In this document: positions 1-6,433 of the stretch, one piece after another | Numbering within the stretch: the first letter of the stretch is position 1 | Layout: every line of letters begins with the position of its first letter | The notes under the pieces: model-generated | Seen by the model: the letters and a program-made list of their open reading frames with translations, nothing else | Database searches by the model: none | What the model was told of the DNA's origin: nothing | Translations under genes and position numbers: made by a program | Assembly (NCBI GenBank): GCA_014879345.1 | Contig: JACSSI010000277.1 | Span: 1 to 6,619 of the forward strand | Direction of reading: 5' to 3' | Length of the DNA stretch: 6,619 bases | Source: Anaerolineae bacterium | GTDB taxonomy: Bacteria > Chloroflexota > Anaerolineae > Promineifilales > Promineifilaceae

Positions 1-15
1 AATCTTGAGGAGAGG

Positions 16-3000
16 TTAAATTTCGATGGCTTGCGGTATGGCGAAGGAGAAAGTGGTGCCTGCACCCAATTCGCTTTCCACCCACATTTTGCCGCGATGC
101 AGCTCTACAATACCTTTGGTGATGGAGAGTCCCAGGCCGGTGCCGGTGGCTTTGCGAATGTTGGGGTCTTCGGCGCGGAAGAATTTGGTGAACAGTTTGG
201 CTTGATCTTCTTCTGAGATGCCGTAGCCATTGTCTTTGACGGTGCAAATGACGACGGGTTCGGGCGGTCTGTTTTCTTCCAGGACCATTTTGCTGGCGTA
301 GATGTTGACGTATACGTCTGTTTCTTCGGCGGAGTATTTGCAGGCGTTGCTTAATAGATTGGTGAGTACTTGCACTAAACGGCCGTTATCTGCCAGCACC
401 ATGGGCAAATCAGTGGGGAGATCGAGGTGAAGTTCAATCCGCTTTTCGTCATAAGGGCCACGAATTGTTTGCACGGTTTCACTGACGATGTTTGTAAAGG
501 TGGTGGGTGATGTTTCCACACGCAGTTGACCGGTTTCGATGCGGGAAATGTCGGTGAGGTCCTGGATTTGCTGGCTCATGCGTCGAATGTTGGCTGCAAT
601 TGTTTCCAGGAACCCTTTTTGTTGGTCGGAAAGGTCGCCCGTCATGCCGGAGAGCAGCAGGTCTGTGTAACCGCGCATGGAGGTCATGGGTGTTTTTAGC
701 TCGTGCGAGACCATGGAGACAAATTCAGATTTGGCGAGATTGGCTTCCCGCACTTGCTGATACAAGAGGGCGTTTGAAATGGCGACGGCGGCGTGATTGG
801 TCATACGCACGGCCGTTTCCAGTTCTTCATCATTAAAGGCTTCCAGCGTATCACTTTCAATGGCTAATACCCCAATGAACTTTTGTTGGTGGATGATGGG
901 CAGTGTGATTTGAGAAAGCGTGTTGTAAGAGGCGGCCACATAGTCTGGTTCAGAGAACACATTGCCTGTCACCTGGGGTTTTCCAGACGCCAGCACCTTG
1001 CCTAAAATACCTTGCGTTAATGTGTTGGCATCGGCGGCATCGACCAGGAAATCGCCATTATAATCGCGGCGTGCTTTCAGGTATGGTTTTTGCCCTTCAT
1101 CCACAAGCACGATGGAACCAGCCGACCCTTTGTTCACCCGTAAAGCCCAATCCAGGGTGAGATTGAGAATATGACCCAGTTCCAGGGTTGTGGTGAGGTC
1201 ACGGTCTAGCTGTTGCAGCATGAACAACTCATTGACGCGCTGCTGCAATTCATGGTCGGTTTGTTCCAGGAGCCGTGCGTTTTCCAGGGCGATGACGGCT
1301 TGTCCGGCAAAGGCAGTAAGCAGCGATTCATCTTCCTGGTTGAAGGGGGCGCCATTGCGTTTGTTGATGACTTGCAGCACACCTAAAACGGCGTTTTTGC
1401 GGATGAGCGGAACTGTGAGAATGGATTCGCTGACAAATTCTTCTTTGGGGTCTACGTCGCCATACCAGCGGGCGTCTTCTTGCACTTTGTTTTGGATGAG
1501 GGGGCGACCGGTTTGGGCTGCACTGCCAGCCAGACCGGTGCCGATGGGCAGCCGTTTGCCCAGCAGGTCGGCGCCTGCTGGCCCGCGCACGACGCGGAAT
1601 TCAAGCTCGCCGGTATCTTCGATGGTGAGCATGAAGGTGCCGGCTTCGGTGTTGAGGATTTCGATGGCTTTGTCGAGGATGAGGTTGAGCAGGCGTTCCA
1701 GTTCCAGGGTGGCGGCGAGTTGGGTGGTGACCTGGTTGATAAGCTCCAGTTGTTGCGCCCGGGCGGCTAGTTTGTGGCGGGTTTGCAGGCGATCCAGAGC
1801 AACGGCCGTTCTGTCGGCAAAGACGTTGAAGAGCTGGTGATGGCGGGCGGGGATGTTGCTGGGGTCTTCAAAGTAGGTGAAGAGCACACCCAGGGTGTCG
1901 GCACCTGCATTGAGTGGCGCATACCACCATAAACGGCCGTTTTCATCCGTTTCTTTAACATCTTGCCCGGTTTCCCATACCGTAGAGACCGCTTCTTGTG
2001 TCACTGGCTGCCGTTTGCCCTCTTTGTCGCTAAGACGCTCACCATTTTCTACATAATAAGCCATATATCGGCGATGAGTTGCCTGATCTTCCAGGGCAAT
2101 AAACAAATTATCAATTTTGAGCAGTCGTTGATAATTGGTATACACCAACTCCATCAAAATATCCGGGTCGATGGTGTAGTTGAGTGCTTGTGAAAAATCG
2201 CTGAGCAAATCTAACTCAGCCACACGAGATTCCAGGCGGCGCATGACGTTCGCGCGTTCTAGTCCGATAAGGGATTGATCTGCTAAATTTCCGAGATAAG
2301 TCAGTTCGTTTTGGTTATAGGGTTGGCCACTGGTTTTGTTTGGCAGCGTGATCCAGCCCAGCAACTCTTGACCGTTGTTCATAGGGGCAATTACGGCTGC
2401 ATTTTGGACTAATATATCAACCGGCTGCTGACGGAGCTCTGGCGGCCAGGCGCGTTGGATTGCCAGGTCTAGCACTTCTGGTGTTTGATGCATGTAGCCC
2501 ACTAAGGGTGAATCATTTTTGACGAGAACGCTGCCCCCGTTTTCTGAATAGTTGCAATATCCGCCCATTTGCGTGTCGGGCAAATAAAGTTGTGGCTCAC
2601 TGCCGGGAATGCCTGTTTGCACGTAACTTAGCAAAATATGGGCGACTTGATCTGCATTAACGGCCGTTGTCAATTCCCGATTGTAATCACTGCGTAACTG
2701 CTCCAACGTTAACGCCTGCTGGAAAAGGTATTGGTCTAGCCCACGTTGCAGCCAGCGGCGTAACGGATCAAATACAAGCGCTACAAAAATAACGATGACC
2801 GCCAGAAACAAGGGATTATTCAGGGAGACATCATTGCCAAAAGCGGCCGTCAATCCTGTAACCAGCAGCACCAGCACCCCAATCATCAACCCCAAAATAA
2901 GCGTATAGGTAACGCCATGACGCACCACCGTGTTCGTATCCATAATCCGGTAGCGCACAATGGTATAGCTGATAGCCAGCGGATAAATGATAACGGGTGG

Positions 3001-3993
3001 GAGCCATAACGATTGGGGGAACCAGGTAGGAATGGTGATACCCATACCGGCACTAATAAAAAAGACAAGCAGTGGCGAGAACGCCAGAATGGCGCCCACT
3101 AAAATGATGCGGGCTTGCTGCTTGACAAGGGGTGATGGCGAAGAAAGGCTGCGGTATCCTAGCAAAATGAATGCAACGGCAATACCCAACCCATCTAGCA
3201 TAAACAAGAATCGCCAGGTAATGGCATAGGCCCACGGATCTGACGGTAAATACAACCACCATTGTGCCCACACCAATACAAGCAAGCTGGGTATAAAAAT
3301 AATCCAGTTTAGCCAGCGACGGTTCACAAAGGCTTTGTTTTTATAAGGGAAATGAGCCGCAAGAAGCAGATTGATGCTGCCTACAAATGCCACGCCTACC
3401 AACCATAGCCGTGTAAAAAATTGAGTTGTATTTAAATCAAAAACAGCACCCAGACTGATGGCGCCCAAGGCGGTTAGAAGTGCGAATATTTGCGCAGAGT
3501 TTGTGTCTGGGCGCAAATAAAAGGTACCAATGCCAATAAGCAAAAAAATGAGACCACAAAAATAGTAGAGCCAGAAATAGTTCCACATGTTGACAGCACT
3601 GAAGGCGATGAGGGGAATGGTCTCTTCTCTAAGAGGGGCCTGGGTGGCTGTGATTACACTATTTTGCGGCTGTTCAATGGTGAAATTAATGTCGTCGCCC
3701 ACTTGATAGGTGGAAAGCTGCCCTAGATATTGCAGCATGGTGATGATTTTTGTACCGTCCATTTCGACGAGTCGATCTGGATAGGCGATGGGGGGTGTCA
3801 TGGTTTTTGCCGGCCAATCGCTGTGATTGCCTGTGTCAGAGACAACGAAGTTGGGGTCTAGCATAATGCCGGGGAAGGGCAGACTTGCCCAATTCAAAGC
3901 CACCACCGGTAAAATTAAATACATGACAACACAAAGAGCCAGGATGGCTCTTAGCGTTAGAATTCGGTTCCGGTGGCTTGGCTGTTTTTTCAC
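16..3993 (-). CDS. Membrane sensor histidine kinase: PDZ-like segment, ~10 TM helices, four GAF modules, HisKA and HATPase_c
   Basis: This is a sensor kinase of a two-component system, anchored in the membrane with its catalytic core in the cytoplasm. Residues 13-33 form a first membrane helix. Residues 36-115 form an external segment resembling a PDZ fold (PDRLVEMDG near 72-80, then YQVGDDINFTI). About nine more helices follow between 138 and 411. GAF-type modules lie at roughly 440-578 (divergent), 595-735, 760-905 and 935-1075, joined by probable coiled coils. The core is complete: H-box MVSHELKTP with phospho-acceptor H1097, N-box NLLSNACKY with N1216, G1 box DNGYGI at 1254-1259, F-box LFTKFF at 1267-1272, and G2 box GTGLGLS at 1284-1290. 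No receiver domain is present. The start is GTG. An in-frame TAA lies 15 nt upstream and the next Met is inside helix 1, so this start is favoured although no clear Shine-Dalgarno is visible. Ten helices place the kinase core inside the cell. The signal and the partner regulator cannot be told from the sequence. Confidence 0.95.
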   Translation of the reverse strand: MKKQPSHRNRILTLRAILALCVVMYLILPVVALNWASLPFPGIMLDPNFVVSDTGNHSDWPAKTMTPPIAYPDRLVEMDGTKIITMLQYLGQLSTYQVGDDINFTIEQPQNSVITATQAPLREETIPLIAFSAVNMWNYFWLYYFCGLIFLLIGIGTFYLRPDTNSAQIFALLTALGAISLGAVFDLNTTQFFTRLWLVGVAFVGSINLLLAAHFPYKNKAFVNRRWLNWIIFIPSLLVLVWAQWWLYLPSDPWAYAITWRFLFMLDGLGIAVAFILLGYRSLSSPSPLVKQQARIILVGAILAFSPLLVFFISAGMGITIPTWFPQSLWLPPVIIYPLAISYTIVRYRIMDTNTVVRHGVTYTLILGLMIGVLVLLVTGLTAAFGNDVSLNNPLFLAVIVIFVALVFDPLRRWLQRGLDQYLFQQALTLEQLRSDYNRELTTAVNADQVAHILLSYVQTGIPGSEPQLYLPDTQMGGYCNYSENGGSVLVKNDSPLVGYMHQTPEVLDLAIQRAWPPELRQQPVDILVQNAAVIAPMNNGQELLGWITLPNKTSGQPYNQNELTYLGNLADQSLIGLERANVMRRLESRVAELDLLSDFSQALNYTIDPDILMELVYTNYQRLLKIDNLFIALEDQATHRRYMAYYVENGERLSDKEGKRQPVTQEAVSTVWETGQDVKETDENGRLWWYAPLNAGADTLGVLFTYFEDPSNIPARHHQLFNVFADRTAVALDRLQTRHKLAARAQQLELINQVTTQLAATLELERLLNLILDKAIEILNTEAGTFMLTIEDTGELEFRVVRGPAGADLLGKRLPIGTGLAGSAAQTGRPLIQNKVQEDARWYGDVDPKEEFVSESILTVPLIRKNAVLGVLQVINKRNGAPFNQEDESLLTAFAGQAVIALENARLLEQTDHELQQRVNELFMLQQLDRDLTTTLELGHILNLTLDWALRVNKGSAGSIVLVDEGQKPYLKARRDYNGDFLVDAADANTLTQGILGKVLASGKPQVTGNVFSEPDYVAASYNTLSQITLPIIHQQKFIGVLAIESDTLEAFNDEELETAVRMTNHAAVAISNALLYQQVREANLAKSEFVSMVSHELKTPMTSMRGYTDLLLSGMTGDLSDQQKGFLETIAANIRRMSQQIQDLTDISRIETGQLRVETSPTTFTNIVSETVQTIRGPYDEKRIELHLDLPTDLPMVLADNGRLVQVLTNLLSNACKYSAEETDVYVNIYASKMVLEENRPPEPVVICTVKDNGYGISEEDQAKLFTKFFRAEDPNIRKATGTGLGLSITKGIVELHRGKMWVESELGAGTTFSFAIPQAIEI
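378..387. repeat. AACGGCCGTT palindrome, site 1
   Basis: Inside the kinase HATPase_c domain. On the coding strand it reads AAC GGC CGT T, giving Asn-Gly-Arg in ADNGRLVQ (residues 1201-1208). Confidence 0.9.
1801..1810. repeat. AACGGCCGTT palindrome, site 2
   Basis: At the end of the second GAF module of the kinase. On the coding strand it reads A ACG GCC GTT, giving Thr-Ala-Val in DRTAVALDR. The codon phase differs from site 1. Confidence 0.9.
1932..1941. repeat. AACGGCCGTT palindrome, site 3
   Basis: In the second GAF module, only 131 bp from site 2. It is extended to the 12-mer AAACGGCCGTTT (1931-1942) and encodes Asn-Gly-Arg in DENGRLWW. Confidence 0.9.
2659..2668. repeat. AACGGCCGTT palindrome, site 4
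   Basis: In the linker between the last membrane helix and the first GAF module. It encodes Thr-Ala-Val in ELTTAVNAD. Confidence 0.9.
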
Positions 3994-4042
3994 AAAGCAG
4001 GCTGTTTAACGAATGTGGTGCCTTACGGCCTTGAATTTTTGA

Positions 4043-4054
4043 CCTGAGTTCAGG
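4043..4054. promoter_or_regulatory. Short inverted repeat in the gap before the kinase gene
   Basis: CCTGA-GT-TCAGG is a perfect 5-bp inverted repeat around a 2-bp centre, in the 102-bp gap between the glycosyltransferase stop and the kinase GTG. It is too short, and lacks a following T-run in the direction of transcription, to be an intrinsic terminator. If the candidate promoter at 4079-4107 is real, the repeat lies about 20 nt downstream of its start point, where a repressor site could sit. It may equally be chance. Confidence 0.2.
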
Positions 4055-4078
4055 GCTGTCTAAGCGATTTGGTTTCTA

Positions 4079-4107
4079 ATTATCTTGAACCCGGATTACT
4101 CTGTTAC
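4079..4107 (-). promoter_or_regulatory. Candidate sigma-70-type promoter for the kinase gene
   Basis: Read on the minus strand, GTAACA (4 of 6 matches to TTGACA) at 4107-4102 is followed after 17 nt by GATAAT (5 of 6 matches to TATAAT) at 4084-4079. The -35 part overlaps the last codons of the glycosyltransferase gene. Transcription would begin near 4072 and leave an untranslated leader of nearly 80 nt before the GTG at 3993. The match is modest. The gene may instead be read through from upstream. Confidence 0.25.
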
Positions 4108-6381
4108 CTTATCATTTTGGACTAAACGTATAGTGGACAATGATAAGCGATTATCGAGAACATGTCCATCTTCAGCTAGTATATTTTGTGTGTCACCGGT
4201 GATCGTGTCAATTAACTTCACGTGAATATTATAAGTGCCGGAAGGGTAGGTGGGATCAAGATAGATGAGGTGTTGGTCTTTCACAATTGTGCCTGGCTGC
4301 CACACGTCGATGACACTGTTTTCATTGGGGAAACGGCCGTTTTCCCGCGCAATCTCTCGTCCTGTTTCATCAGACAGGCGTATTTGAACTTCATATTCTT
4401 TTGCCTCTTCGGTGAGCAGTTCCCAAAACAAATCAACAGCCAGCACATCACCGGAATTAAATACCCGTTTGTTATAGTCATACCCGGCCAGGCTGAGTCG
4501 ATTGTTGAAATTTTGATTGATTTCGTTTGGCATCTCAGCATCATGGGGCGTGATTTCCAGCGTGTCTAATACCAGGGCATCACCTAGAAAGGTGCCGTCT
4601 GCGGCGGTAATGCCAAGCCGATACGCATCTGGTGCGTAGAAACCTATGCTTAACTCGGCCGTGGCAGGACTGTAAGTGGTTTCAGGAAGGTAGACCTGTA
4701 TTGTTTCCACGAAACGGTCTCCTGGCTGCCATTGACTGCTGGGAAAATTGCCCAGACCAGAATGGGTATCTCGTTGGGCTATGATGGTATCTGTGCTGTC
4801 GTCGATGAGGTGGACGAAGAAGAGATAGTTTCCAGGTGGTTTGGCGGTTACTTCCCAATAGAGATCGATGCTGATGGGGTCGCCTGGTTGTACGCTGTCT
4901 TGCTGGATTTGATAGCCACGCAGCTTAACCAGGCTGTCGAATTGGGCGTTGATGGGATTGGGAACGGCCGTTTCTGCATCAAACGTGGCAGGTTTGGCAT
5001 AAGCCGGTCGTAAATAGCCCAGGATTGCCACCAACGTTAAAGCAGCCATGCCCACATTGGCAAGCAGAGCCAACCACTTGTCCGTTTTCTGGGCATTGCC
5101 CTTAAACGCCCACCAGAAATATTGGCACAAGCCGTAGAACATCAGAATTGCCAGCGCAGGCATGGCGGGGAAGAAAAAGCGCCCCATCGGGCCAGCGGGA
5201 CTAATCAGCAAATAGTTAAAAATAACGCCAAAAAAAATGGCGACGTTGAGTGCCAAAACAAGCAGGGGAGCAGCCGCTTCCTTGAGCGCAGCCGTTTGCC
5301 GACGCACAACGGGAATCAGGTAGCCCACAGCGGTCACCAGAGCCAGCCAGCGCAGCCCGGCATAAACAGGTTCGGGCAGCGGCACTTGCCCGTAGCCAAA
5401 ACGTCCCCATAAACTTGTCCAGACGTAAGGCAGTTCATAAATTGCCAGGCCAAAACTGTCTCTTGGATCGCGCACGCCCCACAGTTCAGTCAGCCGTTTT
5501 ACCCCGGTTGGCTCACCATAGAGAATTTGGTTACGGGCAAACCACCAGCCAGTAAGCAGCAGGGTCACACCACCGATGATGAGCACCATTTCCAGCCACA
5601 GCCGCCACTGCTTTTTGCGCCAGGCAACCCAGGTCATGGTCACAGCGATGAGCAGGGCGATGGCGGCAAGATTGAATTTGCTCATGAGGGCGAGACTGTA
5701 CAGCAAGCCCAAAATCAACCCCCAACGACGGCTCAAGCCATTGGGATCGGTGACGAGGCGGACGCAGGCGAGGGTAATCGCGGCGCCACTGAAAGCGGCG
5801 ATGACATCGTTATTGATGGCACTGCTCATGTAGACAAACATCGGATTGAAGGCGATAAAAGCAGCACCGCCTAAGGCAAGTAACGGCCGTTTCGGCCAAA
5901 CCGCCCGCGCAATCAACCAGGTTAAAAAGACAGTTGCTGCACCAAAAGCAATATTGACAAAGCGGGTCAGATGGGCGGCTAAAGCAGCCCCTGCCCAGGG
6001 GAATTGTTCAGCATCTGTATGCAGGTATTGATTTTTGTTATCGCTGCCGATTTCCCAATAGCGGTAAGCCCAGAACGGATTATCTTGAGGGCCAGCGCAC
6101 ACTTCTTGGCCGGTATCGACCCAGAAGGTAAATAAGGCAGCCGTTGCGTAGAAAAGTGGGGGATGATGCCCTTGCGCACTGCATCCGTCTTCACCTTGAA
6201 TGGGCAGAGAGCCTTCCTGGGCTATTTTGCGCACAAAGCGGTAATGGCGTAATTCGTCAGTCGCTTCATGCAGCGGGTTGACGATGCTGGCTGTAACCGC
6301 TAATAAAATAAAGGCGACCAGGATGATGACGATGCCGCGTTTGCTTTGTTTGCTGGTATTGTCTCGTTCGCTTGATTGCAT
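4096..6381 (-). CDS. Polytopic membrane glycosyltransferase, GT-C / DUF2142-like, with two C-terminal beta-sandwich repeats
   Basis: This is probably a GT-C fold enzyme that transfers a sugar from a lipid-phosphate carrier on the outer face of the membrane. Helix 1 spans 16-34. The first external loop opens with NPLHEATDELRHYRFV (35-50), an acidic motif followed by His; D42/E43 and E39 are candidate catalytic or metal-binding residues. HPPLFYA at 73-79, SSAINNDVIAAF at 186-197 and MGRFFFPAMPAL at 399-410 are at the positions where DUF2142/GT39-like proteins carry similar motifs. Roughly ten helices run to about 456. Residues 478-610 and 622-752 are two related beta-rich modules, presumably outside the cell. 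The ATG at 6381 is the first start in its frame. It has no Shine-Dalgarno but lies seven bases after a GATAAT box. Donor and acceptor cannot be read from the sequence. The partial upstream gene has a similar C-terminus. Class is fairly sure; exact function is not. Confidence 0.85.
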   Translation of the reverse strand: MQSSERDNTSKQSKRGIVIILVAFILLAVTASIVNPLHEATDELRHYRFVRKIAQEGSLPIQGEDGCSAQGHHPPLFYATAALFTFWVDTGQEVCAGPQDNPFWAYRYWEIGSDNKNQYLHTDAEQFPWAGAALAAHLTRFVNIAFGAATVFLTWLIARAVWPKRPLLALGGAAFIAFNPMFVYMSSAINNDVIAAFSGAAITLACVRLVTDPNGLSRRWGLILGLLYSLALMSKFNLAAIALLIAVTMTWVAWRKKQWRLWLEMVLIIGGVTLLLTGWWFARNQILYGEPTGVKRLTELWGVRDPRDSFGLAIYELPYVWTSLWGRFGYGQVPLPEPVYAGLRWLALVTAVGYLIPVVRRQTAALKEAAAPLLVLALNVAIFFGVIFNYLLISPAGPMGRFFFPAMPALAILMFYGLCQYFWWAFKGNAQKTDKWLALLANVGMAALTLVAILGYLRPAYAKPATFDAETAVPNPINAQFDSLVKLRGYQIQQDSVQPGDPISIDLYWEVTAKPPGNYLFFVHLIDDSTDTIIAQRDTHSGLGNFPSSQWQPGDRFVETIQVYLPETTYSPATAELSIGFYAPDAYRLGITAADGTFLGDALVLDTLEITPHDAEMPNEINQNFNNRLSLAGYDYNKRVFNSGDVLAVDLFWELLTEEAKEYEVQIRLSDETGREIARENGRFPNENSVIDVWQPGTIVKDQHLIYLDPTYPSGTYNIHVKLIDTITGDTQNILAEDGHVLDNRLSLSTIRLVQNDKVTE
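4126..4950 (-). repeat. Two tandem copies of a beta-sandwich-like module inside the glycosyltransferase
   Basis: Residues 478-610 (copy A) and 622-752 (copy B) align by eye through the same landmarks. These are an opening F-(D/N)-x-x-(V/L)-x-L-x-GY; PGDPISIDLYWE in A against SGDVLAVDLFWE in B; a strand ending HLIDD in A against IRLSDE in B; and WQPGDRF in A against WQPGTIV in B. A strand with a YLP or YLD element then follows, and after it a (F/L)-x-A-P-D or LIDTITGD turn. This is a protein-level duplication, not a nucleotide repeat. The modules follow the last helix and may bind glycan or protein at the cell surface (inference). Confidence 0.75.
4332..4341. repeat. AACGGCCGTT palindrome, site 5
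   Basis: In sandwich copy B of the glycosyltransferase, encoding Asn-Gly-Arg in ENGRFP. Flanks extend it to the near-palindrome GGGAAACGG-CCGTTTTCCC (4328-4346), with one extra T in the right arm. Confidence 0.9.
4963..4972. repeat. AACGGCCGTT palindrome, site 6
   Basis: In the linker between the last helix and sandwich copy A of the glycosyltransferase. It encodes Thr-Ala-Val in DAETAVPNP. Confidence 0.9.
5882..5891. repeat. AACGGCCGTT palindrome, site 7
   Basis: In a membrane-proximal segment of the glycosyltransferase. On the coding strand it is read AA CGG CCG TT, giving Arg-Pro in WPKRPLLAL. This is the third codon phase, unlike all other copies. Confidence 0.9.
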
Positions 6382-6387
6382 ACGTAA

Positions 6388-6415
6388 ATTATCCGCAGAT
6401 TGCGCAGATTGTCGG
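6388..6415 (-). promoter_or_regulatory. Candidate promoter giving a leaderless glycosyltransferase mRNA
   Basis: On the minus strand CCGACA (4 of 6 matches to TTGACA) at 6415-6410 is followed after 16 nt by GATAAT (5 of 6) at 6393-6388. Six bases separate this box from the ATG, so the expected start point, about seven bases downstream, falls on the A of the start codon. This fits the absence of a Shine-Dalgarno. The spacer is almost exactly filled by the 9-bp tandem repeat. Confidence 0.4.
6394..6411. repeat. Perfect 9-bp tandem repeat (CGCAGATTG x2)
   Basis: CGCAGATTG at 6394-6402 is repeated without change at 6403-6411, in the 52-bp gap between the partial upstream gene and the glycosyltransferase. 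It lies between the -35-like and -10-like boxes. Read on the minus strand it is CAATCTGCG twice, followed by GATAA. From memory, AATCTGCG-type repeats followed by GATAA recur in gaps between genes of several environmental bacteria, but I cannot verify that here. Confidence 0.8.
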
Positions 6416-6433
6416 TTTTTGATCGGCGCAGGT

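Noticed and set aside
1..15. Possible start of a further gene after the kinase stop
   Set aside because: Only 15 bases are available; they show no start codon or ribosome binding site in support.
1190..1840. Open frame of 216 codons on the plus strand opposite the third and fourth GAF modules
   Set aside because: Its product is a low-complexity Ser/Arg-rich chain with no recognisable domain, and it lies entirely antisense to a well-supported kinase gene.
4041..4095. Intrinsic terminator after the glycosyltransferase
   Set aside because: The only inverted repeat has a 5-bp stem with a 2-bp loop and is followed by an A-run, not a U-run, in the transcript.
4222..4569. 115-codon plus-strand frame opposite the second sandwich module
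   Set aside because: It overlaps a conserved coding module on the other strand and shows no recognisable family.
5527..5874. Open frames on the plus strand opposite the membrane domain of the glycosyltransferase, including a 115-codon one
   Set aside because: The composition (Gln, His, Gly, Asp rich) is the usual antisense of hydrophobic helices, and there is no start-site or domain support.
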